Positions 53,421-61,169 of a DNA stretch of 64,000 nt are shown here, piece after piece. The stretch comes from Polaribacter sp. HaHaR_3_91. Its GTDB lineage: Bacteria > Bacteroidota > Bacteroidia > Flavobacteriales > Flavobacteriaceae. The notes under the pieces were generated by a model, which made no database searches, was not told where the DNA came from, and saw only the letters and a list, made by a program, of their open reading frames with translations. Both the position numbers and the translations under genes were made by a program. The stretch spans positions 1,832,001 through 1,896,000 of the forward strand of contig NZ_CP058986.1 of NCBI RefSeq assembly GCF_019278525.1, read 5' to 3'. Position 1 is the first letter of the stretch. Each line of letters opens with the position of its first letter.

Positions 53421-53438
53421 CACGAAAACGTTTTCGTG
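53421..53438. promoter_or_regulatory. LacI-type operator between susC and the lacI-family gene
   Basis: CACGAAAACGTTTTCGTG is a perfect 18 bp palindrome with the central CG and AAAACGTTTT core typical of LacI/GalR operators. It lies 110 bases before the susC ATG and 73 before the regulator ATG, and could control both arms. No second full copy is visible in the window. Confidence 0.8.
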
Positions 53439-53510
53439 TTAACAACTTTTTTTATGTGATTATCATTATATTGATAAAAAATCACGCTAATATTTTATAT
53501 TTAATAAAGA

Positions 53511-54533
53511 ATGAAGCAAAAAATTACTATAAAAACAATTGCGAAAGAATTAGGAGTTTCTACGTCTACCGTATCAAAAGCTTTAAAGGACAGTCATGAA
53601 ATTAGTAAAGAGACTAAAGAAAAAATTCAAGCTTATGCAGATTACTATAATTACAAACCTAATAGTTTAGCGCTTCAACTTCGCAATCAAAAAACAAAAG
53701 TAATTGGTGTTATTTTACCTAAAATAGTGCATCATTTTTTCTCTACGGTTATTATGGGGATAGAAGAAGGTGCTATTGAAAAAGGATATCATATTATGGT
53801 TTGTTTCTCTAATGAATCTTATAAAAAAGAGGTAGAAACCTTAAAAGTGTTATCAAACGGAAGTGTAGATGGTTTAATTGTTTCGATTGCAAGTGGAACA
53901 TTAGAAAATAAAGACTTTAAACATTTTGGAGATCTTGTTGCAGAAGAAATTCCGTTGGTCTTAATAGATAGAGTCGTAGATGAAATTTTGTGTGATAAAG
54001 TAGTGGTAGATGATGTTGGTGCTGGTTATAAAGCAACGAAGCATTTGTTAGAAAATGGTAGAAAAAAAATTGCGCTAATAACAACACCAAAGCACGTTAA
54101 TGTTGGAGCTTTAAGAAGGCAAGGTTATGAGAAAGCATTGATAGAAGCCTATATTAAAACAGATTCTAATTTAATCCTTGAAATTGATGAGGAAGCTGAT
54201 ATCTCTGATCAAATAGAAAAAGTATTTGAACAAGATATTGATGCAGTGTTTGCTGTAAATGAAATTTATGCAGCTAAGGCAATGAGAGCAGCAAAACAAA
54301 AAGGACATAAAATACCAGAAGATTTTTCTGTAATAGGTTTTACAGATGGTTTAATCTCTAGATATTCTTCACCTTCTATTACAACAATAGCACAGCATGG
54401 TTTTGTAATGGGGAAACAAGCAGTTGAACTTTTAATAGAACGAATAGAAAAAGAATCTGAAGTATTTAAACCTAAAAAAATCGTAATTTCTAGCGATTTA
54501 AAACTACGAGAATCTACGAAACCGTCGTCGTAG
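53511..54533 (+). CDS. LacI-family transcriptional regulator of the alpha-glucan locus
   Basis: Regulator of 340 residues. The helix-turn-helix and hinge (about residues 5-60) read IKTIAKELGVSTSTVSKALK and IQAYADYYNYKPNSLA. A periplasmic-binding-like effector domain follows, opening VIGVILPKIVHHFFSTVI and including VDGLIVSIASG, LVLIDRVVDEILCDKVVVDD and SVIGFTDGLISRYSSPSITT. It is divergent from susC with the CACGAAAACGTTTTCGTG palindrome between them. The effector is probably maltose or a related alpha-glucoside. Whether it represses or activates cannot be read from the sequence. Its stop codon is embedded in a terminator hairpin. Confidence 0.92.
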   Translation: MKQKITIKTIAKELGVSTSTVSKALKDSHEISKETKEKIQAYADYYNYKPNSLALQLRNQKTKVIGVILPKIVHHFFSTVIMGIEEGAIEKGYHIMVCFSNESYKKEVETLKVLSNGSVDGLIVSIASGTLENKDFKHFGDLVAEEIPLVLIDRVVDEILCDKVVVDDVGAGYKATKHLLENGRKKIALITTPKHVNVGALRRQGYEKALIEAYIKTDSNLILEIDEEADISDQIEKVFEQDIDAVFAVNEIYAAKAMRAAKQKGHKIPEDFSVIGFTDGLISRYSSPSITTIAQHGFVMGKQAVELLIERIEKESEVFKPKKIVISSDLKLRESTKPSS

Positions 54534-54536
54534 ATT
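54511..54536 (+). terminator. terminator overlapping the lacI-family gene stop codon
   Basis: AATCTACGA (54511-54519) and TCGTAGATT (54528-54536) pair perfectly over 9 bp and are followed by TTTTA. The stop TAG (54531-54533) lies inside the right arm, so the hairpin is partly coding sequence. Confidence 0.7.
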
Positions 54537-54572
54537 TTTACTTTCCTTTTCTTCACATATATAAAAAACACA

Positions 54573-54580
54573 TATCTTTG
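54573..54580 (+). promoter_or_regulatory. -7 box upstream of the sugar permease gene
   Basis: TATCTTTG matches TAnnTTTG and lies after the lacI-family terminator. It predicts a leader of about 93 bases containing an imperfect inverted repeat (TTATCAAT at 54596-54603 with ATTGATAA at 54629-54636), whose role is unknown. Confidence 0.5.
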
Positions 54581-54679
54581 TTAGATATTTACGATTTATC
54601 AATAAATTACATTCCACAAAATTTATGAATTGATAAGTCTAAACGCTTATCGTTATATTCACTTAATAGCATACGATAA

Positions 54680-56029
54680 ATGGAAAAGCGTAAATTAAGT
54701 TTTTGGCAAATCTGGAACATGAGTTTTGGGTTTCTAGGAATACAAATGGGGTTTGCTCTACAAAATGCAAACGCAAGTAGAATTTTACAGATTTTTGGAG
54801 CTGATGTTCATGAACTTTCATGGTTTTGGATTATTGCACCATTAATGGGATTAATTGTTCAACCAATTATAGGGCATTATAGCGATAAAACTTGGGGGAA
54901 ATTCGGTAGAAGAAAACCTTATTTTTTAGTAGGCGCTATTTTAGCTTCTATAGGTTTAGTTTTAATGCCACAAGCCGATATCTTTATTGCTTTCTTACCA
55001 GCACTTTGGGTAGGAGCAGGTTTTTTAATGATTATGGATGCTTCTTTTAATATTGCCATGGAGCCTTTTAGGGCGTTAGTTGGTGATAATTTAAGAACAG
55101 ACCAAAGAACGCAAGGTTTTAGTGTACAAACAGCTTTAATAGGTTTTGGAGCAGTAGTTGGTTCTTGGTTACCGTATGCATTACACCATTGGTTTGGTGT
55201 TTCTAATAGAACATCTTTAGGCGTTGTACCAGATAATTTAATTTGGTCATTTGTTATTGGTGCTGCAATTTTAATAATTTCTATTTTAGTTACAATAACC
55301 ACTACAAAAGAATACTCACCAGAAGAATTAGCAAGTTTTGATGTGGATTCTGAAGAAGATATAGAAGAAGAAAGTTCTAGTTTGATGGATATTTTTGAAG
55401 ATTTCAAAAAAATGCCAACAACAATGCGTCAATTAAGTTGGGTGCAGTTCTTTTCTTGGTTTGGTCTTTTTGGAATGTGGGTTTTTGCAACCCCTGCAAT
55501 TGCACAACACGTCTATGGTTTACCTTATACAGACAGTAGCAGTGCTACGTATCAAAATGCAGGAGATTGGGTAGGAATTCTTTTTGGAATTTACAATTTA
55601 GTATCAGCATTTTATGCATTTGCATTGCCTTACATCGCAAAGAAAATTGGAAGAAAAAGAACACACTCTATATCATTAATTATTGGTGGTTTAGGATTAT
55701 TGTTAATTTATATAATGCCTAATGAAAACTGGTTAATAGTTTCTATGATTGGAATTGGAGTAGCTTGGGCTAGTATTTTAGCGATGCCTTATGCAATTTT
55801 AGCAGGTTCTATTTCTGCTAAAAAAATGGGTGTTTATATGGGGATTTTTAACTTCTTTATTGTTGTTCCTCAGATAATAAATGCTTTAATTGGTGGGCCA
55901 TTAGTAAAGTATGCTTATAATAATGAAGCAATATTTGCTCTAATGATAAGTGGTGTTAGTTTTTTAATTGCTGCAGCATTGGTCTATAAAGTAAAAGATG
56001 TAGATGATGTTGTACAAGCAAAATTATAA
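54680..56029 (+). CDS. MFS sugar transporter, GPH/SLC45-like (probable maltose permease)
   Basis: Inner-membrane cation-sugar symporter-type protein of 449 residues with about 12 transmembrane segments. Family features are FWQIWNMSFGFLGIQMGFALQNANASRI at the N-terminus, IIGHYSDKTWGKFGRRKPY (the conserved loop with GRRKP) and the segment DASFNIAMEPFRALVGD. Such permeases accompany maltose phosphorylase genes. It begins the metabolic arm after the regulator and likely brings maltose or maltodextrins from periplasm to cytoplasm; the exact sugar is inferred. Confidence 0.88.
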   Translation: MEKRKLSFWQIWNMSFGFLGIQMGFALQNANASRILQIFGADVHELSWFWIIAPLMGLIVQPIIGHYSDKTWGKFGRRKPYFLVGAILASIGLVLMPQADIFIAFLPALWVGAGFLMIMDASFNIAMEPFRALVGDNLRTDQRTQGFSVQTALIGFGAVVGSWLPYALHHWFGVSNRTSLGVVPDNLIWSFVIGAAILIISILVTITTTKEYSPEELASFDVDSEEDIEEESSSLMDIFEDFKKMPTTMRQLSWVQFFSWFGLFGMWVFATPAIAQHVYGLPYTDSSSATYQNAGDWVGILFGIYNLVSAFYAFALPYIAKKIGRKRTHSISLIIGGLGLLLIYIMPNENWLIVSMIGIGVAWASILAMPYAILAGSISAKKMGVYMGIFNFFIVVPQIINALIGGPLVKYAYNNEAIFALMISGVSFLIAAALVYKVKDVDDVVQAKL

Positions 56030-56094
56030 GAACATAAATAAAATTAATTAGTTGTAAAACTAATATTATATCAAAATTAAAATATTAAAAGTAG

Positions 56095-56748
56095 ATGAAA
56101 AAAGGATTTATATTCGATTTGGATGGGGTTATCGTAGACACTGCGAAATATCATTATTTAGCGTGGAAAAAATTAGCAAACGAATTAGGTTTCGAATTTA
56201 CCAAAGAACAAAACGAATTATTTAAAGGCGTAAGTAGAAAACGTTGTTTAGAGATTTTGTTAGAAATTGGAAAAAGAGAAGCAACTCAAAAAGAGTTTGA
56301 TACTTGGATGATCGAAAAAAACGTAGATTATTTAAAGTATATAGAAAATATGGATGCTTCAGAGATTCTTCCTGATGTGCCTAAAGTATTGGCCTTTTTA
56401 AAAGAACAAAATATACCAATAGCCTTAGGTTCTGCAAGTAAAAATGCACAACCTATTTTAGAAAAAGTTGGTTTACTACACTATTTTGATGCTATTGTAG
56501 ACGGAAACAATGTTACAAAAGCAAAACCAGATCCAGAAGTATTTCTTTTGGCAGCAAAACAATTAGGTGTAAATTCAGCTGATTGTGTAGTTTTTGAAGA
56601 TGCAGTTGCAGGTGTAGAAGCGGCAAATGCAGCAAAAATGATCAGCATTGGTATTGGAGATAAAAAGATACTTTCTGAAGCAGTGCATAATTTTAATGAC
56701 TTTACTGAAATCAGCACAGATTTTATACAGCAGTTGATTGATAAATAA
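56095..56748 (+). CDS. pgmB: beta-phosphoglucomutase
   Basis: HAD-family mutase of 217 residues converting beta-glucose-1-phosphate to glucose-6-phosphate. The catalytic Asp pair is in FDLDGVIVDTAKYHYLAW (Asp8 and Asp10). The cap motif is FKGVSRKRCLEILL, HAD motif II is ALGSASKNA, motif III is AKPDPEVFLLAA and motif IV is VVFEDAVAGVEAA. It sits just before the GH65 phosphorylase, which makes its substrate; this pairing is the standard maltose phosphorolysis module. Confidence 0.94.
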   Translation: MKKGFIFDLDGVIVDTAKYHYLAWKKLANELGFEFTKEQNELFKGVSRKRCLEILLEIGKREATQKEFDTWMIEKNVDYLKYIENMDASEILPDVPKVLAFLKEQNIPIALGSASKNAQPILEKVGLLHYFDAIVDGNNVTKAKPDPEVFLLAAKQLGVNSADCVVFEDAVAGVEAANAAKMISIGIGDKKILSEAVHNFNDFTEISTDFIQQLIDK

Positions 56749-56843
56749 GTCAACAGAAACAATAGAATAGAAAAAAATAAATTATAGAGCAAGAATCAGT
56801 CTAACTATATAGCTTCTATGTTCTAATATATTAAAAACACACA

Positions 56844-59138
56844 ATGAATCAAGATTACATCATACCAAACGAATGGTCTATTATAGAAGAAGGCTTTAAT
56901 TCAGACAAAGTAAAATCATCAGAAAGCTTGTTCAGTATTGGTAATGGCGCCATGGGACAAAGAGCTAATTTTGAAGAAAATTATTCAGGAGAAACTTTTC
57001 AAGGAAGTTATATTGGTGGTGTTTATTACCCAGATAAAACTAGAGTTGGGTGGTGGAAAAATGGATATCCAGAATATTTTGCAAAAGTATTAAATGCACC
57101 AAATTGGATTGGTATTAACGTATTGATCAACGATGAGAAATTAGATTTAAACACTTGTAAAGAGGTTTCTAAATTTAAAAGAGAACTCAACATGCAAGAA
57201 GGTTGGTTGTCTAGAAGTTTTGAAGCTGTTTTGCAAAACGGAATCAAGATTAAAGTAGCTACAAAGCGTTTTTTAAGTTTAGAGTTAGATGAAATTGGAG
57301 CCATTAGTTATAATATAACTCCATTAAAATCAGGTGCTAAAATAACGTATACTCCTTATATCGATGCAGGAATTACCAATGAAGATACTAATTGGGATGA
57401 TCAGTTCTGGGATGTCTTAAAAGTATCTCAAAATAAGCAACAAGCTTACATTGAGGCAAGAACCATGAAAACACATTTTTATACATGTACTTTTATGGAG
57501 TCTCGTTTGTTTGTAGACAATAAAGAAGTAGAGTTACCTTGTAAAAGCGAGCAAACTTCAAATTTAATTTCTTGCACATATCAACAAGAAATTAAAGAAA
57601 ATGAAACATTTACCATCCATAAATTTGGTGGTTATGTGGTTGATAGAGATTATGATAAAGACGCATTAGTTGCTGCTGCAAAGGTAGCTTTAGATAAAGC
57701 TGTAAGTTTTGGTTTTGATGTTTTATTAGAGAAACAAAAGGAATCTTGGGCACAAATATGGAGTATGAGTGACATTACCATAGAAGGTGATGTAAAAGCA
57801 CAACAAGGAATCCGTTTTAATATTTTTCAATTAAACCAAACGTATTTAGGTACAGATGCTAGTTTAAATATAGGACCAAAAGGTTTTACAGGAGAAAAAT
57901 ATGGAGGAAGTACTTATTGGGATACCGAAGCATATTGTATTCCTTTTTACATGGCAACCAAAGACCAAGCTGTAGCAAGAACGTTGTTAGAATACAGATA
58001 CAATCATTTAGACAAAGCTATTGAAAATGCAGAGAAGTTAGGTTTTACAAACGGAGCAGCATTGTACCCAATGGTTACCATGAATGGTGAGGAGTGCCAT
58101 AACGAGTGGGAAATTACTTTTGAAGAAATTCATAGAAATGGTGCCATCGCTTTTGCCATTTATAACTATCACCGTTTTACCGACGATTATTCTTACATTC
58201 CAGAAAAAGGATTGGAAGTTCTAATTGCCATTGCACGTTTTTGGCAACAAAGAGCTACTTTTTCTTCAGATAAAAACAAGTTTATGATTTTGGGTGTTAC
58301 AGGTCCAAATGAATATGAGAATAACATCAACAATAACTTTTACACTAACTACATTGCAAAATGGTGTATTAATTATGCTTTAGAAAATATTGAAATTGTA
58401 AAAACAGACCATATTTCAGATTACATCAGAATTAAAGAAAAGGTAAATTTCTCTGATGAAGAATTGGCAAAATGGAAAAGTGTTGCAGATGATATGTATT
58501 TTCCATATTCAGAAAAACACAATGTGTACTTACAACAAGATGGTTTCTTAGATAAAGAATTAATAACAGTTGCCGATTTAGATAAAAGTCAGAGACCGAT
58601 TAACCAAAAATGGAGTTGGGACAGAATTTTACGTTCGCCGTACATAAAACAAGCAGATACTTTACAAGGTTTTTATATGTTCGAAGATGATTTTTCTACA
58701 GAAGAATTAGAGCGTCATTTCGATTTTTATGAGCCATATACAGTACACGAAAGTTCATTATCTCCTTGTGTGCATAGTATTCAGGCTGCAAAGTTAGATA
58801 GAATGGATCAGGCATATACGTTCTATTTACGTACTTCTCGTTTAGATTTAGACGATTATAATCACGAAGTAGAAGAAGGATTGCATATTACTTCTATGGC
58901 AGGAACTTGGATGAGTATTGTAGAAGGTTTTGGAGGAATGAGAGTGCAAAATAATACCCTTTCTTTTTCGCCAAAGATTCCTAAAGGATGGAAAGCTTAT
59001 TCATTTAAAGTGAATTTTAGACATCAAGTTATTACAGTAAATGTTTCTCAAACAGGAACAGAATTTACATTGGAAGGAAAAGAAGCAATTGATATTTTAG
59101 TTGATGGAAAACAAGTAATTGTATCACCAAGTAAATAA
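56844..59138 (+). CDS. GH65 maltose phosphorylase
   Basis: Inverting phosphorylase of 764 residues that cleaves maltose with phosphate to glucose and beta-glucose-1-phosphate in the cytoplasm (no signal peptide). The N-terminal super-sandwich domain contains SIGNGAMGQRANFEENYSGE. The (alpha/alpha)6 barrel carries YWDTEAYCIPFYMAT, NGEECHNEWEITFEEIHRNG with the catalytic Glu (about residue 420), and NQKWSWDRILRSPY. Specificity for maltose over kojibiose or trehalose is inferred from its match to maltose phosphorylases and from the pgmB and SusCD neighbours. Confidence 0.92.
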   Translation: MNQDYIIPNEWSIIEEGFNSDKVKSSESLFSIGNGAMGQRANFEENYSGETFQGSYIGGVYYPDKTRVGWWKNGYPEYFAKVLNAPNWIGINVLINDEKLDLNTCKEVSKFKRELNMQEGWLSRSFEAVLQNGIKIKVATKRFLSLELDEIGAISYNITPLKSGAKITYTPYIDAGITNEDTNWDDQFWDVLKVSQNKQQAYIEARTMKTHFYTCTFMESRLFVDNKEVELPCKSEQTSNLISCTYQQEIKENETFTIHKFGGYVVDRDYDKDALVAAAKVALDKAVSFGFDVLLEKQKESWAQIWSMSDITIEGDVKAQQGIRFNIFQLNQTYLGTDASLNIGPKGFTGEKYGGSTYWDTEAYCIPFYMATKDQAVARTLLEYRYNHLDKAIENAEKLGFTNGAALYPMVTMNGEECHNEWEITFEEIHRNGAIAFAIYNYHRFTDDYSYIPEKGLEVLIAIARFWQQRATFSSDKNKFMILGVTGPNEYENNINNNFYTNYIAKWCINYALENIEIVKTDHISDYIRIKEKVNFSDEELAKWKSVADDMYFPYSEKHNVYLQQDGFLDKELITVADLDKSQRPINQKWSWDRILRSPYIKQADTLQGFYMFEDDFSTEELERHFDFYEPYTVHESSLSPCVHSIQAAKLDRMDQAYTFYLRTSRLDLDDYNHEVEEGLHITSMAGTWMSIVEGFGGMRVQNNTLSFSPKIPKGWKAYSFKVNFRHQVITVNVSQTGTEFTLEGKEAIDILVDGKQVIVSPSK

Positions 59139-59148
59139 ATATAAATAG

Positions 59149-59180
59149 ATACCTCAAAGGTTTTAGCTCCTTTGAGGTAT
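59149..59180. terminator. stem-loop between the GH65 and GH13 genes
   Basis: ATACCTCAAAGG and CCTTTGAGGTAT pair perfectly over 12 bp with an eight-base loop. There is no long T-run, so it may attenuate, or block mRNA decay rather than stop all transcription into the next gene 16 bases later. Confidence 0.6.
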
Positions 59181-59196
59181 TATATCATTAATAAAA

Positions 59197-61128
59197 ATGA
59201 AAAACTTATTCTTAATTTTTGTTATTGTATTTTTGTTTTCATGCCAAAAAAGAGAACAAAATAAAATGGAGGTTACTAAGGAAATTACAGCAGTAATAAA
59301 CGAAATTGAAAGAGTAGAACCACCAAATTGGTTTGTAGGTTTTAAGGATACTTCGTTGCAATTATTAGTAAAAGAAGAAAATATTGGTGATGCAATACCT
59401 TCTATTTCTTATGAAGGAGTTACTCTCGAAAAAGTGAACAAAGCTAGAAGTAATAATTATCTATTTATTGATTTAAAAATTTATGCGTCTACAAAAGCAG
59501 GGAAATTTAATATCGATTTTACTTTTACGGATGGCACAAAAAAAACACATACTTACGAGTTAAAATTAAGAGATAAAAAGTCGGACGATTTTATAGGTTT
59601 TAACAGTTCTGATGCTATTTATTTAATTACTCCAGATCGCTTTGCAAACGGAGATGATTCTAATAACATCAATGCAGCATTAAAAGAAACAGATATAGAC
59701 CGTTCTGATAATTACAAGCGTCATGGAGGCGATATACAAGGAATTATAAATCACATAGATTATATTTCAGACCTTGGTTTTACAACTGTTTGGCCAACGC
59801 CTGTACTTTTAAATGATATGGCAGAAAGTTCGTATCATGGCTATGCAATTACAGATTATTATAAAGTAGATTCTCGTTTCGGAAATTTATCAGAATATAA
59901 AGAGTTAGCTGATAAATTAAGAAAAAAAGACATGAAATTAATCATGGACCAAGTTGCCAATCATTGTGGTATTGGACATTGGTGGATGGAAGACTTACCT
60001 TTTGGTAATTGGTTAAACAATCAAAAAAATTATGAAGAGAATATTGATAATTGGAACAATGAAACCAATATTGGGTCTAACCATAGAAGAACTACAAATC
60101 AAGATATATACGTATCAAAAGCAGATTTAAAAGGAAATAATGAAGGATGGTTTACACCTGCAATGCCAGACTTAAATCAGCGAAATCCGTTTCTAGCAAA
60201 ATACATTATTCAAAATAGTATTTGGTGGATAGAAACCTTGGGTTTAGGAGGTATTCGACAAGATACATATCCATACCCAGATAAAAACTTTATGAGTGAT
60301 TGGGCAGGAGCTATTATGCATGAATATCCTAATTTTTCTATTGTTGGGGAAGAGTGGAGTTACAATCCGTTAATTGTTGGTTATTGGCAAAAAGGGGCTA
60401 ATAATAGAGATGGTTATGAATCTAACTTAAAATCTCCCATGGATTTCCCAATGCAAAAATTTATTGTAGAAGGCATCAATGAAGAAGAGTCTTGGGACAA
60501 AGGTTTGATAAAACTATATGAAGGTTTAGCCAATGATTTTCATTATGCATCGCCAAAAGATGTGTTTATCTTTTTAGATAATCATGATAAAACAAGGGTT
60601 TTTACCGAGCTTTGGGAAGATACCTCAAAAGTAAAAATGGGGTTGAGTTATATGTTAACTTTACCTAGAATTCCTCAAATTTATTACGGTACAGAAATTT
60701 TAATGAATGATTCTGCAAACCCTGGAGATCATGGTTTAATACGAAGTGACTTTCCAGGAGGTTTTAAGGATGATGCTGTAAATGCTTTTACGGGTGAAGG
60801 ATTAAATGAATACCAAAAAGACATGCAATCTTTTGTAACAAAGGTTTTGAATTATCGAAAAGAGAGTAAAGCAATTCATGATGGTAAAACCATTCATTTT
60901 GCTCCTTTTATGGGAACTTATTTCTTGTTTAGAACAAAGGATGATGAAACGGTTGTAAATATTATCAATAAAAATGACCAACCAATTACAATAGATTTAA
61001 AGCGATTTGAAGAGGTTGGATTAGAGGGGAAAACCTTAAAAAACATTATTACGGGCGATACTTTTATTTGGGGAAATGAAATTCATTTATCTGAAAAAGG
61101 TAGTGTTCTTTTAACAACAAAAATATAG
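59197..61128 (+). CDS. GH13 neopullulanase/cyclomaltodextrinase-like lipoprotein (SusA-like)
   Basis: Glycoside hydrolase of 643 residues with a lipoprotein signal (IVFLFSC, cysteine about residue 16) that likely holds it on the periplasmic side or surface. An N-terminal cyclomaltodextrinase-type beta domain (about 35-130) precedes the GH13 barrel. Signatures are LIMDQVANHCG (about 253), GIRQDTYPY with the nucleophile Asp (about 355), IVGEEWS with the acid Glu (about 386) and FLDNHDKTR (about 462). It matches Bacteroidota SusA-like neopullulanases and would cut imported maltodextrins. Confidence 0.92.
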   Translation: MKNLFLIFVIVFLFSCQKREQNKMEVTKEITAVINEIERVEPPNWFVGFKDTSLQLLVKEENIGDAIPSISYEGVTLEKVNKARSNNYLFIDLKIYASTKAGKFNIDFTFTDGTKKTHTYELKLRDKKSDDFIGFNSSDAIYLITPDRFANGDDSNNINAALKETDIDRSDNYKRHGGDIQGIINHIDYISDLGFTTVWPTPVLLNDMAESSYHGYAITDYYKVDSRFGNLSEYKELADKLRKKDMKLIMDQVANHCGIGHWWMEDLPFGNWLNNQKNYEENIDNWNNETNIGSNHRRTTNQDIYVSKADLKGNNEGWFTPAMPDLNQRNPFLAKYIIQNSIWWIETLGLGGIRQDTYPYPDKNFMSDWAGAIMHEYPNFSIVGEEWSYNPLIVGYWQKGANNRDGYESNLKSPMDFPMQKFIVEGINEEESWDKGLIKLYEGLANDFHYASPKDVFIFLDNHDKTRVFTELWEDTSKVKMGLSYMLTLPRIPQIYYGTEILMNDSANPGDHGLIRSDFPGGFKDDAVNAFTGEGLNEYQKDMQSFVTKVLNYRKESKAIHDGKTIHFAPFMGTYFLFRTKDDETVVNIINKNDQPITIDLKRFEEVGLEGKTLKNIITGDTFIWGNEIHLSEKGSVLLTTKI

Positions 61129-61140
61129 GTAGTACGGTCT

Positions 61141-61156
61141 AAACCTTTTGAGGTTT
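61141..61156. terminator. short stem-loop between the GH13 and GH31 genes
   Basis: AAACCT and AGGTTT pair around TTTG in the 41-base gap, followed by TT. It is too weak to be a terminator on its own and is noted as possible local structure. Confidence 0.3.
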
Positions 61157-61169
61157 TTAAACATAAAAT

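Noticed and set aside
54596..54636. Second LacI-type operator or riboswitch in the permease leader
   Set aside because: The inverted repeat has a three-base bulge and lacks the central CG core of the 53421 palindrome; it shows no known riboswitch motif.
54919..55407. 162-residue frame opposite the sugar permease
   Set aside because: It is antisense to conserved membrane segments of the MFS gene and has no homologous features of its own.
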